A stretch of DNA of 64,000 bases, from the NCBI RefSeq assembly GCF_000474235.1, contig NZ_BATA01000003.1:1-64000 (forward strand), in the 5' to 3' direction. The first letter of the stretch is position 1; every line of letters begins with the position of its first letter. Position numbers and translations under genes: made by a program. Positions 1 to 7,451 of the stretch are shown here, in pieces. This stretch comes from Halarchaeum acidiphilum MH1-52-1 (GTDB taxonomy: Archaea; Halobacteriota; Halobacteria; Halobacteriales; Halobacteriaceae). The notes below the pieces were generated by a model. That model was not told where the DNA came from, ran no database searches, and saw only the letters and a program-made list of their open reading frames with translations.

Positions 1-146
1 GGATCGGGGACCGCGTCCGCATCGGCGAGACGAGCGGCATCGTTCAGGAGATGGACGTCTTCGTCACTCACGTCGAGGACGACGGCATCGAGCACGTCGT
101 GCCGAACGCGCACGTCTTCGAGTACGGCGTCGTGAAGGAGCGCTAG
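1..146 (+). CDS. MscS-family mechanosensitive channel, C-terminal fragment
   Basis: Partial gene cut by the window edge; only the last 47 codons are visible, reading from base 3. The residues IGDRVRIGETSGIVQEMDVF followed by HVVPNAHVFEYGVV match the beta domain of small-conductance mechanosensitive channels, whose family pattern is GDxVxI...GxVxxI...PNxxVF. The protein ends at once after this domain, so it would lack the long cytoplasmic C-terminus of Escherichia coli MscS. Its TAG stop (144-146) interlocks with the TAG of the convergent acyltransferase gene in a CTAG. A second, complete MscS gene lies at 49852-51066. The family call is good; substrate and tension properties cannot be judged from a tail. 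Confidence 0.75.
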   Translation, partial: IGDRVRIGETSGIVQEMDVFVTHVEDDGIEHVVPNAHVFEYGVVKER

Positions 147-649
147 TCTCGGTCGTCGCGTTCGAGTTCTTCCGCCGGCACGCCCGCCACCGTCGTCTCC
201 GGCGGGACGTCCTCGACGACGAGCGAGTTCGCCGCGACTTGCGCGTCGCGCCCGATCGTGACGCCCGGGAGGACGACGGCGCCCGCGCCGATCATCGCCC
301 GCTCGCCGACGACGATCTCGCCCGTCCGGTACTCGTCTTGGAGGAACTCGTGACAGAGGAGTGTGGCGTCGTAGCCGACGATGGCGTCGTCCTCGACGGC
401 GAGCAGTTCGGGGAAGAAGACGTCGGGCGTCGCCTCCAGCCCGAAGGAGACGCCGTCGCCGACGGTCATCCCGAGGAGCCGGTAGAGGGCGACCTTCAGC
501 CGGAGGCTCGGCGAGTGACGTGCGATCACGATGCAGGCGTAGTTGAACGCGACGCGCAGCGGTCCCTTCGCGTCCGGCCAGTGGCGGAGGGCGTTCCGGA
601 CGCCGGGCGTCGGGTGGCGCGCCAGTCTGTCGTGGCGGCGATCGCTCAT
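143..649 (-). CDS. Hexapeptide-repeat acyltransferase
   Basis: 168 aa. The C-terminal half carries left-handed beta-helix hexapeptide repeats (IVVGERAMIGAGAVVLPGVT and IGRDAQVAANSLVV) and ends with the usual closing motif TVAGVPAEEL, as in acetyltransferases of the LacA/NodL/WecB-associated type. The N-terminal 60 residues (RHWPDAKGPLRVAFNYACIV) are amphipathic and typical of haloarchaeal versions. The expected reaction is transfer of an acetyl group from acetyl-CoA to a sugar or sugar nucleotide; the substrate cannot be told. The gene is convergent with the MscS gene and stands alone, with no polysaccharide cluster nearby. The ATG start at 649 is the only sensible one. Confidence 0.75.
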   Translation of the reverse strand: MSDRRHDRLARHPTPGVRNALRHWPDAKGPLRVAFNYACIVIARHSPSLRLKVALYRLLGMTVGDGVSFGLEATPDVFFPELLAVEDDAIVGYDATLLCHEFLQDEYRTGEIVVGERAMIGAGAVVLPGVTIGRDAQVAANSLVVEDVPPETTVAGVPAEELERDDRD

Positions 650-728
650 ACGCGTCGTTCGTCGCCCCGTGGTCGTGAAACCCGCGCCCGCACGCCCGCC
701 CCGGTTTTCGACGTCCGTCGTAGACAGG

Positions 729-735
729 ATTTATG
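729..735 (+). promoter_or_regulatory. TATA box of the 766 winged-helix gene
   Basis: The sequence ATTTATG lies 31-37 nt before the ATG at 766, the spacing of a leaderless haloarchaeal transcript. An upstream in-frame ATG at 733 overlaps this box, so 766 is the better start. Confidence 0.5.
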
Positions 736-765
736 GTCGTCGTACCCCATCGTACGTGCAACGAG

Positions 766-990
766 ATGCAAGCGCGACAGATGCCGAAGGGAATTCCCGA
801 AGCGGTCGAATCGGCGCGGGGCAAGCTCGTCTATCTCTTCTTGCAGTTCCACGAGGGCGCGACCCTCGACGAGCTTCGCGACGGCCTCGACCTCCAGCGA
901 ATCACGCTGTTCAGCGTCCTCAAGACGCTGCGAGAGCGCGGCGTCGTCGATCGCGACGGCGAGAAGTACGTTACCGCTCGACCGGCCTGA
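766..990 (+). CDS. Small winged-helix DNA-binding protein
   Basis: 74 aa from the chosen ATG at 766. The body (LVYLFLQFHEGATLDELRDG, then ITLFSVLKTLRERGVV) is a compact winged helix-turn-helix of the MarR/TrmB-like kind: a helix, a turn (GATLDELRDGL), a recognition helix and the wing RDGEKYV. There is no ligand domain, so it probably works as a dimeric repressor or as an accessory factor. The 3' end overlaps the convergent HEWD gene by 20 bp. The start was moved downstream because the upstream ATG at 733 falls inside the TATA box. Targets are unknown. Confidence 0.7.
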   Translation: MQARQMPKGIPEAVESARGKLVYLFLQFHEGATLDELRDGLDLQRITLFSVLKTLRERGVVDRDGEKYVTARPA

Positions 991-1141
991 ACTCGCCGGT
1001 GACGTCCCAGTCGTGGATGCAGGCGACCTCGCCCTCGGCTCCGTCGGGGACGCGCCACGCGTTGACGTCCTCGTTCCACGACTCCGTTCGTCCGCATCGC
1101 ACGCAGGATCGTTCGTCGGGGGATCGAATGGTGAGACTCAT
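971..1141 (-). CDS. HEWD-family zinc microprotein
   Basis: 56 aa. It has one CxxC knuckle (SCVRCGRTESW) and the C-terminal signature CIHDWDVTGEFRPV, which I recognise as a variant (HDWD) of the CxHEWD motif of the haloarchaeal HEWD family. The Cys and His residues form a plausible zinc site. The start at 1141 (MSLTIRSPDE) is preferred over two upstream Met codons because a TTTTAC box lies about 30 nt upstream, fitting a leaderless message. Function is unknown; such zinc microproteins are abundant in Halobacteria. Confidence 0.7.
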   Translation of the reverse strand: MSLTIRSPDERSCVRCGRTESWNEDVNAWRVPDGAEGEVACIHDWDVTGEFRPVER

Positions 1142-1225
1142 ACGCATACGTAATGCGTCGACGAGTAAAAGCCTACGCTTCTGAGGCAAGGATTGTCACG
1201 CCCGATCGCGGGTTCCTCACGGTCG

Positions 1226-3607
1226 TTACTGCCAGAATCCGTCGAGCTTCGGTCCGAGGAACTCCGGCGTCATCCGGACGAACTCCCCGCGCTCCTCCGC
1301 ACCGAGGTAGTCGTGGACGGATCGCGGAGCGTCCGCCGTGTAGCGCTCGTCGACGAAGACGCGGACGCCGCGCTCGTCGCGTCCCCGGACGACGCGCCCG
1401 ATCGCCTGTCGTGACCGGCGCACCGCGGGGACGGTGAGCGCGTACTCGAAGGCGTTCGCCTCGCCGAAGGCGTCCGCGTACGCCCGCTTCACCGCCCGGA
1501 TCCGCGGCGACGCGACGTTCACCAGCGGGACGCCGACGACCGCACAGCAGTGGAGTTTATCGCCGTCGTAATCGACGCCCTCCGTCAGCGTCCCCCGCGT
1601 GGAGGTGACGAGCACCTTCCCCGGCCCGCGGAAGAACGCGCGCTTCAGTCGCTCGGTCTCCTCGTCGCTCGAACTCGAATCGACGAGCACCTCCTTGTCC
1701 ACCGCGTCCGCGAGGTAGTCGCCCGCCCACGCCGCCTCCCGGTAGTTCGGCATGCAGACGAGGACGTTCCCGTGGCTCCGCGCGAGCGTTCGCAGGACGT
1801 AGCGGTACTGCTCGCGCGTCGCGTTCGCGTTCTCGCTCGTCGGCTCCCCGCGATTCCGCGCGGTGAACGCCTCGGCCGCCACCGTCCACGACGCCCGGTT
1901 CTCCTCGGGGAACGGCAGGTCGTACGAGCGCTCCGCGACCGGCCGCGACTCGTCGCCGTCGCCCGCGAGCGCGTCCAATCCGACGACCTCCCGGAAGACG
2001 TCGATCGGTTCGAGCGTCGCGGACATCAACACGCCCCCGCCGAGGGCGGCGAACACGTCGCGCACCGCCTCGCCCGGCATGCAGTTGTACGTCACGACTC
2101 CCGCCGTGTACGTCGCCTCCCACGGCTCGCCCGAGGGGGCTTCCTTGGGCGCGTGTTCGAGTTCGATCTCGCGGAAGTGCGTCGCGTGATCGCGCTCCCA
2201 CCAGTTCGTGAACGCGCTCCCGACGGCCTCGCAGACCGTCGCGCGCTCCTCCTCGTCGAGGACGTCCTCGACCGCCGTCCCCACGGTTCGGAGGCGCCGC
2301 CACAGATCGCCCGTGTACCCCTCGCGCTCCGCCCACCGCGTCAGGTCGTCCGGCTCGGCGACGTCCGGATCGCGCAGCGGGAGTTCGACGTCGCGCGCCG
2401 GCCAGTCCCGCTCGCTCCCGAACTCCTCGTCGAGCCGCTGGGTCACCTCGCCCGTCAGCCACGCCGCGACGTCGTCGTAGAAGTCCCGCGCGCGCTTCAC
2501 GTCGCCGACCGTCACGTCGAAGTCCGCGAGGTGCGCGGCGAGTTCCTCCTTCGCGCTCTCGCTCTGATTCGCCCGCGCGACGAGATCGCTCATGTCGTTG
2601 CGCGCCCGCCGAAGCGTCTGCCGGCCGACGCGCTCGGAGAGCAGGTCGCGCACGCGCTCCTCGATGCGGTGGGCCTCGTCCACGATGACGAACGTGTCCT
2701 CGCCGACCACGCCCTCGAGGAGCGGCCGGCTCTGCGGGTCGAAAAGGTGGTTGTAGTTCCCGACGATCACGTCTGCGGTCTCCAGAAGCACGCTCTGCAC
2801 GCGATGGGGACACGTCCCGGCCTCGACGGCCGCGGGCAGGAGGTCGCGCGACGTGACGACGCGCTCCTCGCCCGCAGTGAAATCGATCGGCGATCCGCGA
2901 TTGCGCCCGTACCAGTCCGCCTCGAACGGACAGAACAGCGGCTCGTCCGCGTCGAACTCCGCATCCGCGCTCGGCTGGACGGGGACGTACGGCGAACTCG
3001 CACCCGCCGTCTCCAGCGTCGACTGATCGATGGACTCCCGGCCCGGACGCGCGCTCTTCGCGAGGTCGCGCGCCGTCACGGGATCCCACCACGCGTCATC
3101 GAGATCCTCGTCGGTCCGGATCGCGGTGAGATCGTCGATCTCCGCGCCGTCGTATCGCGATCCCTCATCGCCCGCCTCAACGAGTCCGGCGGTCGTCTCC
3201 CGCAGATCCTCACAGCGGTCGTGGACGCCGACCTCGGCCGGGAAGACGTCCTCGCGGCCGTACGGACAGAGGTCGCGTTTGCCGACGAGCGCCACGCTCC
3301 GCAGGGGATCGTCGCTCCCCGCGTTCATCGTCCGGAGGTCGTCGACGAACTGCCGGAGCTGCTGTTTGACGGGCGTGACGACGAGGACGTTCTCGTAGAC
3401 GCCCGCGTCGCAGAGCGTCGCGGCGGCCGTCAGCGCCGCCATCGTCTTGCCCGTCCCGCAGGCGCCCTCCATCGCGAGATAGCCGTTCTCGCGCCCGACG
3501 TCGATGGCCGCCTCGATGGCGTCCGCTTGGTTGTCGTAGGGTTCGTCGAAGCCGAACCGCTCGCGCCACGCGGTCCCCGTCTCGCCGCCGACGTCGGCGT
3601 CGCTCAT
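1226..3607 (-). CDS. XPD/Rad3-DinG type ATP-dependent DNA helicase
   Basis: 793 aa superfamily 2 helicase, predicted 5'-3' polarity, acting in DNA repair. Walker A is EGACGTGKTM (about residues 48-57). The DEAH box is IVDEAHRIEERVRDLL, and motif VI is QAIGRVVRGRDERGVRVFVD near the C-terminus. Between motifs I and II, cysteines in LCPYGRED, HDRCEDL, LFCPFEADWYG and TCPHRVQ fit the 4Fe-4S cluster of XPD-like enzymes. There is a large insertion (about residues 130-260) between the iron-sulfur region and DEAH. The ATG at 3607 precedes an acidic leader and WRERFGFDEPYDNQADAI, a Q-motif-like start. The gene is followed on the same strand by nothing cotranscribed; the DUF5784 gene lies 39 bp upstream. 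Confidence 0.88.
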   Translation of the reverse strand: MSDADVGGETGTAWRERFGFDEPYDNQADAIEAAIDVGRENGYLAMEGACGTGKTMAALTAAATLCDAGVYENVLVVTPVKQQLRQFVDDLRTMNAGSDDPLRSVALVGKRDLCPYGREDVFPAEVGVHDRCEDLRETTAGLVEAGDEGSRYDGAEIDDLTAIRTDEDLDDAWWDPVTARDLAKSARPGRESIDQSTLETAGASSPYVPVQPSADAEFDADEPLFCPFEADWYGRNRGSPIDFTAGEERVVTSRDLLPAAVEAGTCPHRVQSVLLETADVIVGNYNHLFDPQSRPLLEGVVGEDTFVIVDEAHRIEERVRDLLSERVGRQTLRRARNDMSDLVARANQSESAKEELAAHLADFDVTVGDVKRARDFYDDVAAWLTGEVTQRLDEEFGSERDWPARDVELPLRDPDVAEPDDLTRWAEREGYTGDLWRRLRTVGTAVEDVLDEEERATVCEAVGSAFTNWWERDHATHFREIELEHAPKEAPSGEPWEATYTAGVVTYNCMPGEAVRDVFAALGGGVLMSATLEPIDVFREVVGLDALAGDGDESRPVAERSYDLPFPEENRASWTVAAEAFTARNRGEPTSENANATREQYRYVLRTLARSHGNVLVCMPNYREAAWAGDYLADAVDKEVLVDSSSSDEETERLKRAFFRGPGKVLVTSTRGTLTEGVDYDGDKLHCCAVVGVPLVNVASPRIRAVKRAYADAFGEANAFEYALTVPAVRRSRQAIGRVVRGRDERGVRVFVDERYTADAPRSVHDYLGAEERGEFVRMTPEFLGPKLDGFWQ

Positions 3608-3646
3608 TCGTCGAAACTGGGACCCGCTCGCATTTGAGTGTCAGGA

Positions 3647-4660
3647 TCAGCGGTCGAGATCGAAATCGAGGTCGAGCGGCACCGCGCCCTTCGCGTATCC
3701 CTCGACGCGCCCGCTCGGGCGCACGCGGAAGACGACCGCCGGTCGGTGTTGGACGTCCGGCTCTTCGGCGAGCAGCGCGCGCCAGTCGTCGTCCGGGAAG
3801 CTCGAACAGTCCACGAGAAGCGTCGCGCCGCCGCCGTGTTTCGCGAGTTGGCCGTCGGTCTTCGTCGCGACGGTGTCGCGCACGGCGGCCGCGGGCGTCC
3901 CGGCCGAGCGCTCGTCGACCGGCAGGGGGCGCGTCACCTCGACGAGGTGGGCGTCCGATTCGCCCGCGCGCTCCGCGCGGAAGTCGAGGGAGTGCCCGGT
4001 CGTCACCTCGATCTCGGGCGTGACGTCGTAGCCGGACTCGGCGAGGAGCCACGCGGCGTCGAACTCGCCCATCGCGGCCGCGGTCCGCGTCAGATCGAGG
4101 TATTCGGAGGTGCCGAGCTTGCCCGCCATCACGTGGCGGTACTCCTCGAAGACGCCGGTCTTCAGGAAGTCGTCGTAGAAGCCGAGCGCCGCGTCCCGGT
4201 CGGCGTCCGGGAACCCCGCCGCGTGCTCGCGGAAGAAGGTCCGGGTGGTCTCGCGGCCGTCCTTCGAGCAGAGCACGGGGAGGAAGAACCACGAGAGGTA
4301 GGTGTAGTCGGCGAGCCACGTGGCCTCCTCGTGGAGACCGGCGAGCAGTTCGCGCTGTGCCCAACGCGAGACGTCGAACGGCGCCTCCGTGAAGCTCTCC
4401 TTCTCCGTCCGCCAGAGGACGCTCGGCGTCTCCGTGTTCCCGAGCCAGTACGCGCCGTCACCGTCCTCGCGGTACGCGAACAGCGCGACGTCTCCGTTGT
4501 CCATCTCGAAGCGCCGCGCCGCGTACCCCGACGGCGGCCGATACCACGGCGACGTCGCCGCCGCGCCGATGTTCGCGTCGAGGTCAGCCAGCAGTTCTTC
4601 GCGGACCCGTCCCGGAGTCCACGATTCGTTCGAGCGCCTGAACCGAAGCGGCTGAGCCAC
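3647..4660 (-). CDS. DUF5784-like haloarchaeal protein
   Basis: 337 aa from the GTG at 4660. I recognise the segments LRFRRSNESWTPGRVREELL, WYRPPSGYAARRFEMDNGD, YWLGNTETPSVLWRTEKESF and VTTGHSLDFRA as those of a haloarchaea-only family (DUF5784, from memory). There are no membrane segments and no recognised catalytic motif. A candidate active-site region is VEVTRPLPVDERSAGTPAAA followed by TKTDGQLAKHGGGATLLVDC, loosely like a nuclease fold core (E-V, T-K), but this is speculation. A longer ATG start at 4744 would add 28 Arg-rich residues unlike the family; a TAAACG box lies about 27 nt before the GTG. It sits 39 bp upstream of the XPD helicase gene, so the two are probably cotranscribed. Confidence 0.7.
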   Translation of the reverse strand: MAQPLRFRRSNESWTPGRVREELLADLDANIGAAATSPWYRPPSGYAARRFEMDNGDVALFAYREDGDGAYWLGNTETPSVLWRTEKESFTEAPFDVSRWAQRELLAGLHEEATWLADYTYLSWFFLPVLCSKDGRETTRTFFREHAAGFPDADRDAALGFYDDFLKTGVFEEYRHVMAGKLGTSEYLDLTRTAAAMGEFDAAWLLAESGYDVTPEIEVTTGHSLDFRAERAGESDAHLVEVTRPLPVDERSAGTPAAAVRDTVATKTDGQLAKHGGGATLLVDCSSFPDDDWRALLAEEPDVQHRPAVVFRVRPSGRVEGYAKGAVPLDLDFDLDR

Positions 4661-4903
4661 GAGCGTGGATAGACCGCCCGCTCGTTTACGTCTTCCGTCG
4701 AGCGCGTCAGGCCGACGTGAGCGGCCGATAGAGGACGGCGTCACGCGCCGGGCACTGCAGGACGCCGTCGCCCTCGCGGGCGCCGCGGGCGTCGCAGTCG
4801 CTGCGACCGGGTGTCAAGTCGTGCGGAGCGTCGGGGTTCTCGCTCGACCCCGAATCGCCGCGAGTGCGATCCGCTTTTGCCCCCGACGGTCCCAGCCTGC
4901 GGC

Positions 4904-6298
4904 GTGCGCGACACCGCCACCGATCAGTGGCTCTCCGCGTGGGCGGGCGCGAACGTCGCCATCGGCGCGCTCTCGCTCCTCGTCCCGCTCTTCGTCGTCG
5001 GACTCGGCGGCACCGCCTTCGACCTCGGCATCTGCTGGTTCGCGACGTCGATCGCGATGGTGCCGGGCGCCCTCGGCGTCGGGAGTCTCATCGATCGCAC
5101 CGGCCGCTATCGCCCGTTCGCGCTCGCCGGTCTCGGCGGCATCACGGTCGCCACCGCGATCCTCCCGCTCCTCGACACCGTCGGCGCCGTGATCCTCGTC
5201 GACGCCGCGCTCTGGCTCTGCGTCGCGAGCGCCACGCCGGTCTTCACGACGCTCATCCTCGCCGACGCCCCCGAGCGCGAGTGGAACGCCCGCATCGCCC
5301 GCCTCAACCGCTATCAGGGGTACGGGTGGGCCGGCGGTCTCGTCCTCGGCGCCGTCTGGACGCGCCTCACCGGCGGTCTCCTCGCCCCGCTCGCGTCGTC
5401 GTCCGTCGTCCTCCCGGGCGGCGCGAGCGTCGGTCCCGCCCCCCTCCCCGTCCAGCGCTCGCTCCTCCTCGTCTGCGTCCTCCTCCTCGCCGCGGCGACG
5501 CTCGCGGCCGCGCGCTGGCTGCCGTCGGCCGGCGGCGCACCGCATACCGCCGACCTCGCCCGCCGTCCGCGCGTCCTCCGCACCGTTCGCGGGACGCTCA
5601 GCCCGCTCCTCCCCGGGCGGCTCGTCTCGCTCGCCCGGACGTCGAACCCGCGCGCGCTCCTCGGCGGCGTCGGCCGCCCGCTCGCGGTCTACCTCGCCGC
5701 CGTCTCCGTCTTCTTCGCCGGTTTCAGCGTCTTCAGCGCGCCGCTCCCCGACTTCCTCGCGGGCGTCGGCTACGGCGACGACGCCGTCTACGCGCTCTAC
5801 GTCGTCTCCAGCCTCTCCTCCGCGGCGTTCTACGCGGGCGCGGGCGCGCTCGCCGACCGCTACGATCTCCGGCGCCTCCAGACGGGCGCGCTCGGCTTCC
5901 GCGCCGTCGCGTTCCCCGCCGTCGCCGCCGCGGCGTCGGCGCTCGGCGCGCCCTCGGTCACCAGCCTCGTCGGCGTCGCCGCCCTCAACGTCGTCGTCGG
6001 CCTCTCGTGGGCCGTCGTCGCCGTCACCGCGAACACGCTCGTCGCGCGCTACGCCGCGCCGGGCCGTCGCGGCGCCGCCCTCGGACTCTACACCGCGCTC
6101 TCCTCGGGCGCCGGCGGCGTCGGGGGTCTCCTCGGTGGCTGGCTCGCCGCCCGCACCGACTACCTCCTCACGTTCGGCGTCGCCGGCGCGCTCGTCGTCG
6201 TCGGCGGCGCGGTCGTGTTCGCTCTCGGACGAGCCGCCGATCGCGACGGGAACGCGGACGCGGACGCGGACGCGACGGCGGCCGTGACGGACTCGTGA
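4904..6298 (+). CDS. MFS transporter
   Basis: 464 aa from the GTG at 4904, with about 12 predicted membrane helices rich in Ala, Val and Leu. The loop between helices 2 and 3 reads LIDRTGRYRPFALAG, the expected MFS D-R-x-G-R/K motif; its repeat in the second half is LADRYDLRRLQTGALG. The middle loop (about residues 180-280) is longer than usual and hydrophilic. An ATG at 4811 would add 31 Arg/Ser-rich residues; the GTG is supported by a CGCTTTTGC promoter-like box at 4871-4879. The substrate is unknown; drug or metabolite efflux is most common for haloarchaeal relatives. It is a single gene, followed 69 bp later by an HTH regulator on the same strand. Confidence 0.82.
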   Translation: MRDTATDQWLSAWAGANVAIGALSLLVPLFVVGLGGTAFDLGICWFATSIAMVPGALGVGSLIDRTGRYRPFALAGLGGITVATAILPLLDTVGAVILVDAALWLCVASATPVFTTLILADAPEREWNARIARLNRYQGYGWAGGLVLGAVWTRLTGGLLAPLASSSVVLPGGASVGPAPLPVQRSLLLVCVLLLAAATLAAARWLPSAGGAPHTADLARRPRVLRTVRGTLSPLLPGRLVSLARTSNPRALLGGVGRPLAVYLAAVSVFFAGFSVFSAPLPDFLAGVGYGDDAVYALYVVSSLSSAAFYAGAGALADRYDLRRLQTGALGFRAVAFPAVAAAASALGAPSVTSLVGVAALNVVVGLSWAVVAVTANTLVARYAAPGRRGAALGLYTALSSGAGGVGGLLGGWLAARTDYLLTFGVAGALVVVGGAVVFALGRAADRDGNADADADATAAVTDS

Positions 6299-6367
6299 AT
6301 CGCCGCGCGTTCGCGGCGCCGCTGTCTTTGCGAAAGGCCCACATACGGCCGCGCCGTACACGATCGC

Positions 6368-7087
6368 GTGAGCGATACGACGGCGTCGGTGGGGGACGCC
6401 TCGGGTCTCCAGTTGACCCTGACGGTCTGGCACCCGGGCTGTTGGTCGATCGAGGTCACGGCGGAGACGGCGGGCGGGCTGCTCGCGCACGCCGTCTACC
6501 GGACCTCGGACGGGAACGTCCGGAGCCTCTTCACGGCGTACGGTGACACGGCGGCCGAGGTCGACGCGCTCGTCGCGGCGATCCGCGACTCGGAGCGCAC
6601 CCGTTCCGTCCTCGAACTCGAGGAGCGCTACGGTTCGCGCGAGGCGACGCCCGAGGCCGGCGGCGCGGCCCGGGAGCTGTTCGTCGAGGAGGAGCCGGGA
6701 CACTCCGTGAACGACGCGTTCGTCTCGCGCGGCTTCCTCCACGACCAGCCCATCCGGATCGTCGACGGCGTGGAGTTCTGGCCGGTCTTCTACCGCGGTA
6801 GCCGCGCGGAACTCGAAGCCGCACTCGAGGAGATCCGCGAGACGCGCGACGCGGAGATCGAGGTGACGCGAATCTCGTCGAGCGGCCCACCGCGTGGGTC
6901 GACGCTTCGCCGGGTCGATCGCCTCTCAGAGGCCCAGCGCGACGCCTACGAGCTCGCGCGCTCCGAGGGGTACTACTCGTGGCCGCGGGCGATCACGGTC
7001 CGCGAGCTCGCGGCGAAACAGGGCGTGGCGAAGACGACGTTCCTCGAACACCTCCGGAAGGCCGAGGCGAAGCTCCTCGATCCCTAG
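6368..7087 (+). CDS. HTH-10 (bacterio-opsin activator type) regulator
   Basis: 239 aa with a GTG start at 6368. Residues 180-239 are the HTH-10 domain: LSEAQRDAYELARSEGYYSW, then ITVRELAAKQGVAKTTFLEH and LRKAEAKLL. The N-terminal 150 residues (LTLTVWHPGCWSIEVTAETA) form the ligand or sensor part common in this family. Directly behind it, convergent and with abutting stops, lies the relic of a proline dehydrogenase gene (7084-7332). Established knowledge: HTH-10 regulators are often encoded beside proline-utilisation genes in haloarchaea. The inference that this is an orphaned proline-catabolism regulator is plausible but unproven. Confidence 0.78.
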   Translation: MSDTTASVGDASGLQLTLTVWHPGCWSIEVTAETAGGLLAHAVYRTSDGNVRSLFTAYGDTAAEVDALVAAIRDSERTRSVLELEERYGSREATPEAGGAARELFVEEEPGHSVNDAFVSRGFLHDQPIRIVDGVEFWPVFYRGSRAELEAALEEIRETRDAEIEVTRISSSGPPRGSTLRRVDRLSEAQRDAYELARSEGYYSWPRAITVRELAAKQGVAKTTFLEHLRKAEAKLLDP

Positions 7088-7332
7088 GTCTCGATCCCTC
7101 TAGGTGAGGACGGCGCGCGCGCGGCGAAGCGGAGGTTCCCCTTGCGTTCCATGACGCGCCGGTAGAAGTACCGGAACCACTTGCCGCCGTAGGTGACGTA
7201 CTGCGACATCCCGTACTCGTCGTGGAGCGGCTTCGCGTAGTCGATCATCGCCGGGTCGTGGCTCCCGACCGCGATCTCGCCGCCGTCGTAGTGCTCGAAG
7301 AGGTACGCGAGGTGTTCCGCGAGAACGCGCGT
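7084..7332 (-). pseudogene. Proline dehydrogenase relic (3' end only)
   Basis: An open stretch of 82 codons with no start codon, bounded upstream by an in-frame TGA (7333-7335). Its residues EHLAYLFEHYDGG, EIAVGSHDPAMIDYA, QYVTYGGKWFRYFYRR and VMERKGNLRFA are the C-terminal signature of haloarchaeal proline dehydrogenase (the Y-G-G-K-W and Y-F-Y-R-R flavin and substrate region). Two lesions are visible. Everything upstream of this segment is missing. In addition, about 23 residues expected between LHDEYG and QYV, including the F-Q-M-L-M-G-V-R strand, are gone, giving LHDEYGMSQYV. The gene cannot make a working enzyme. It ends in the CTAG shared with the HTH-10 regulator. Confidence 0.82.
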
Positions 7333-7413
7333 TCACCGCCGCTTTCGGCGAGTCGACGTCCGTTCGTTTCGCGCCCGTCCGGCGCGGACCGACACCCGTC
7401 CATGGTCGGGGAC

Positions 7414-7424
7414 AACGTTATTTC
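7414..7424 (+). promoter_or_regulatory. Promoter of the branched-chain type ABC operon
   Basis: The box AACGTTATTTC lies 28-38 nt before the ATG at 7452, giving a leaderless or very short-leader transcript for the five-gene operon 7452-12231. Confidence 0.5.
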
Positions 7425-7451
7425 CCGCCTTCGGCTACTGATGGTCGTTAC

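Noticed and set aside
1550-3637. Long plus-strand open frame opposite the XPD-type helicase gene
   Set aside because: Arg-rich composition and mirror-image position mark it as the GC-driven shadow of the real gene. Similar long antisense frames at 4814, 9152, 17922 and 35651 were rejected for the same reason.
4665-5192. Small plus-strand frame between the DUF5784-like gene and the MFS gene
   Set aside because: Ser/Arg/Pro-rich with no family feature, and overlaps the MFS coding sequence in another frame.
7100-7336. Minus-strand frame of 78 codons with its own ATG
   Set aside because: It is Arg-rich and out of frame with the recognisable proline dehydrogenase relic that occupies the same bases.
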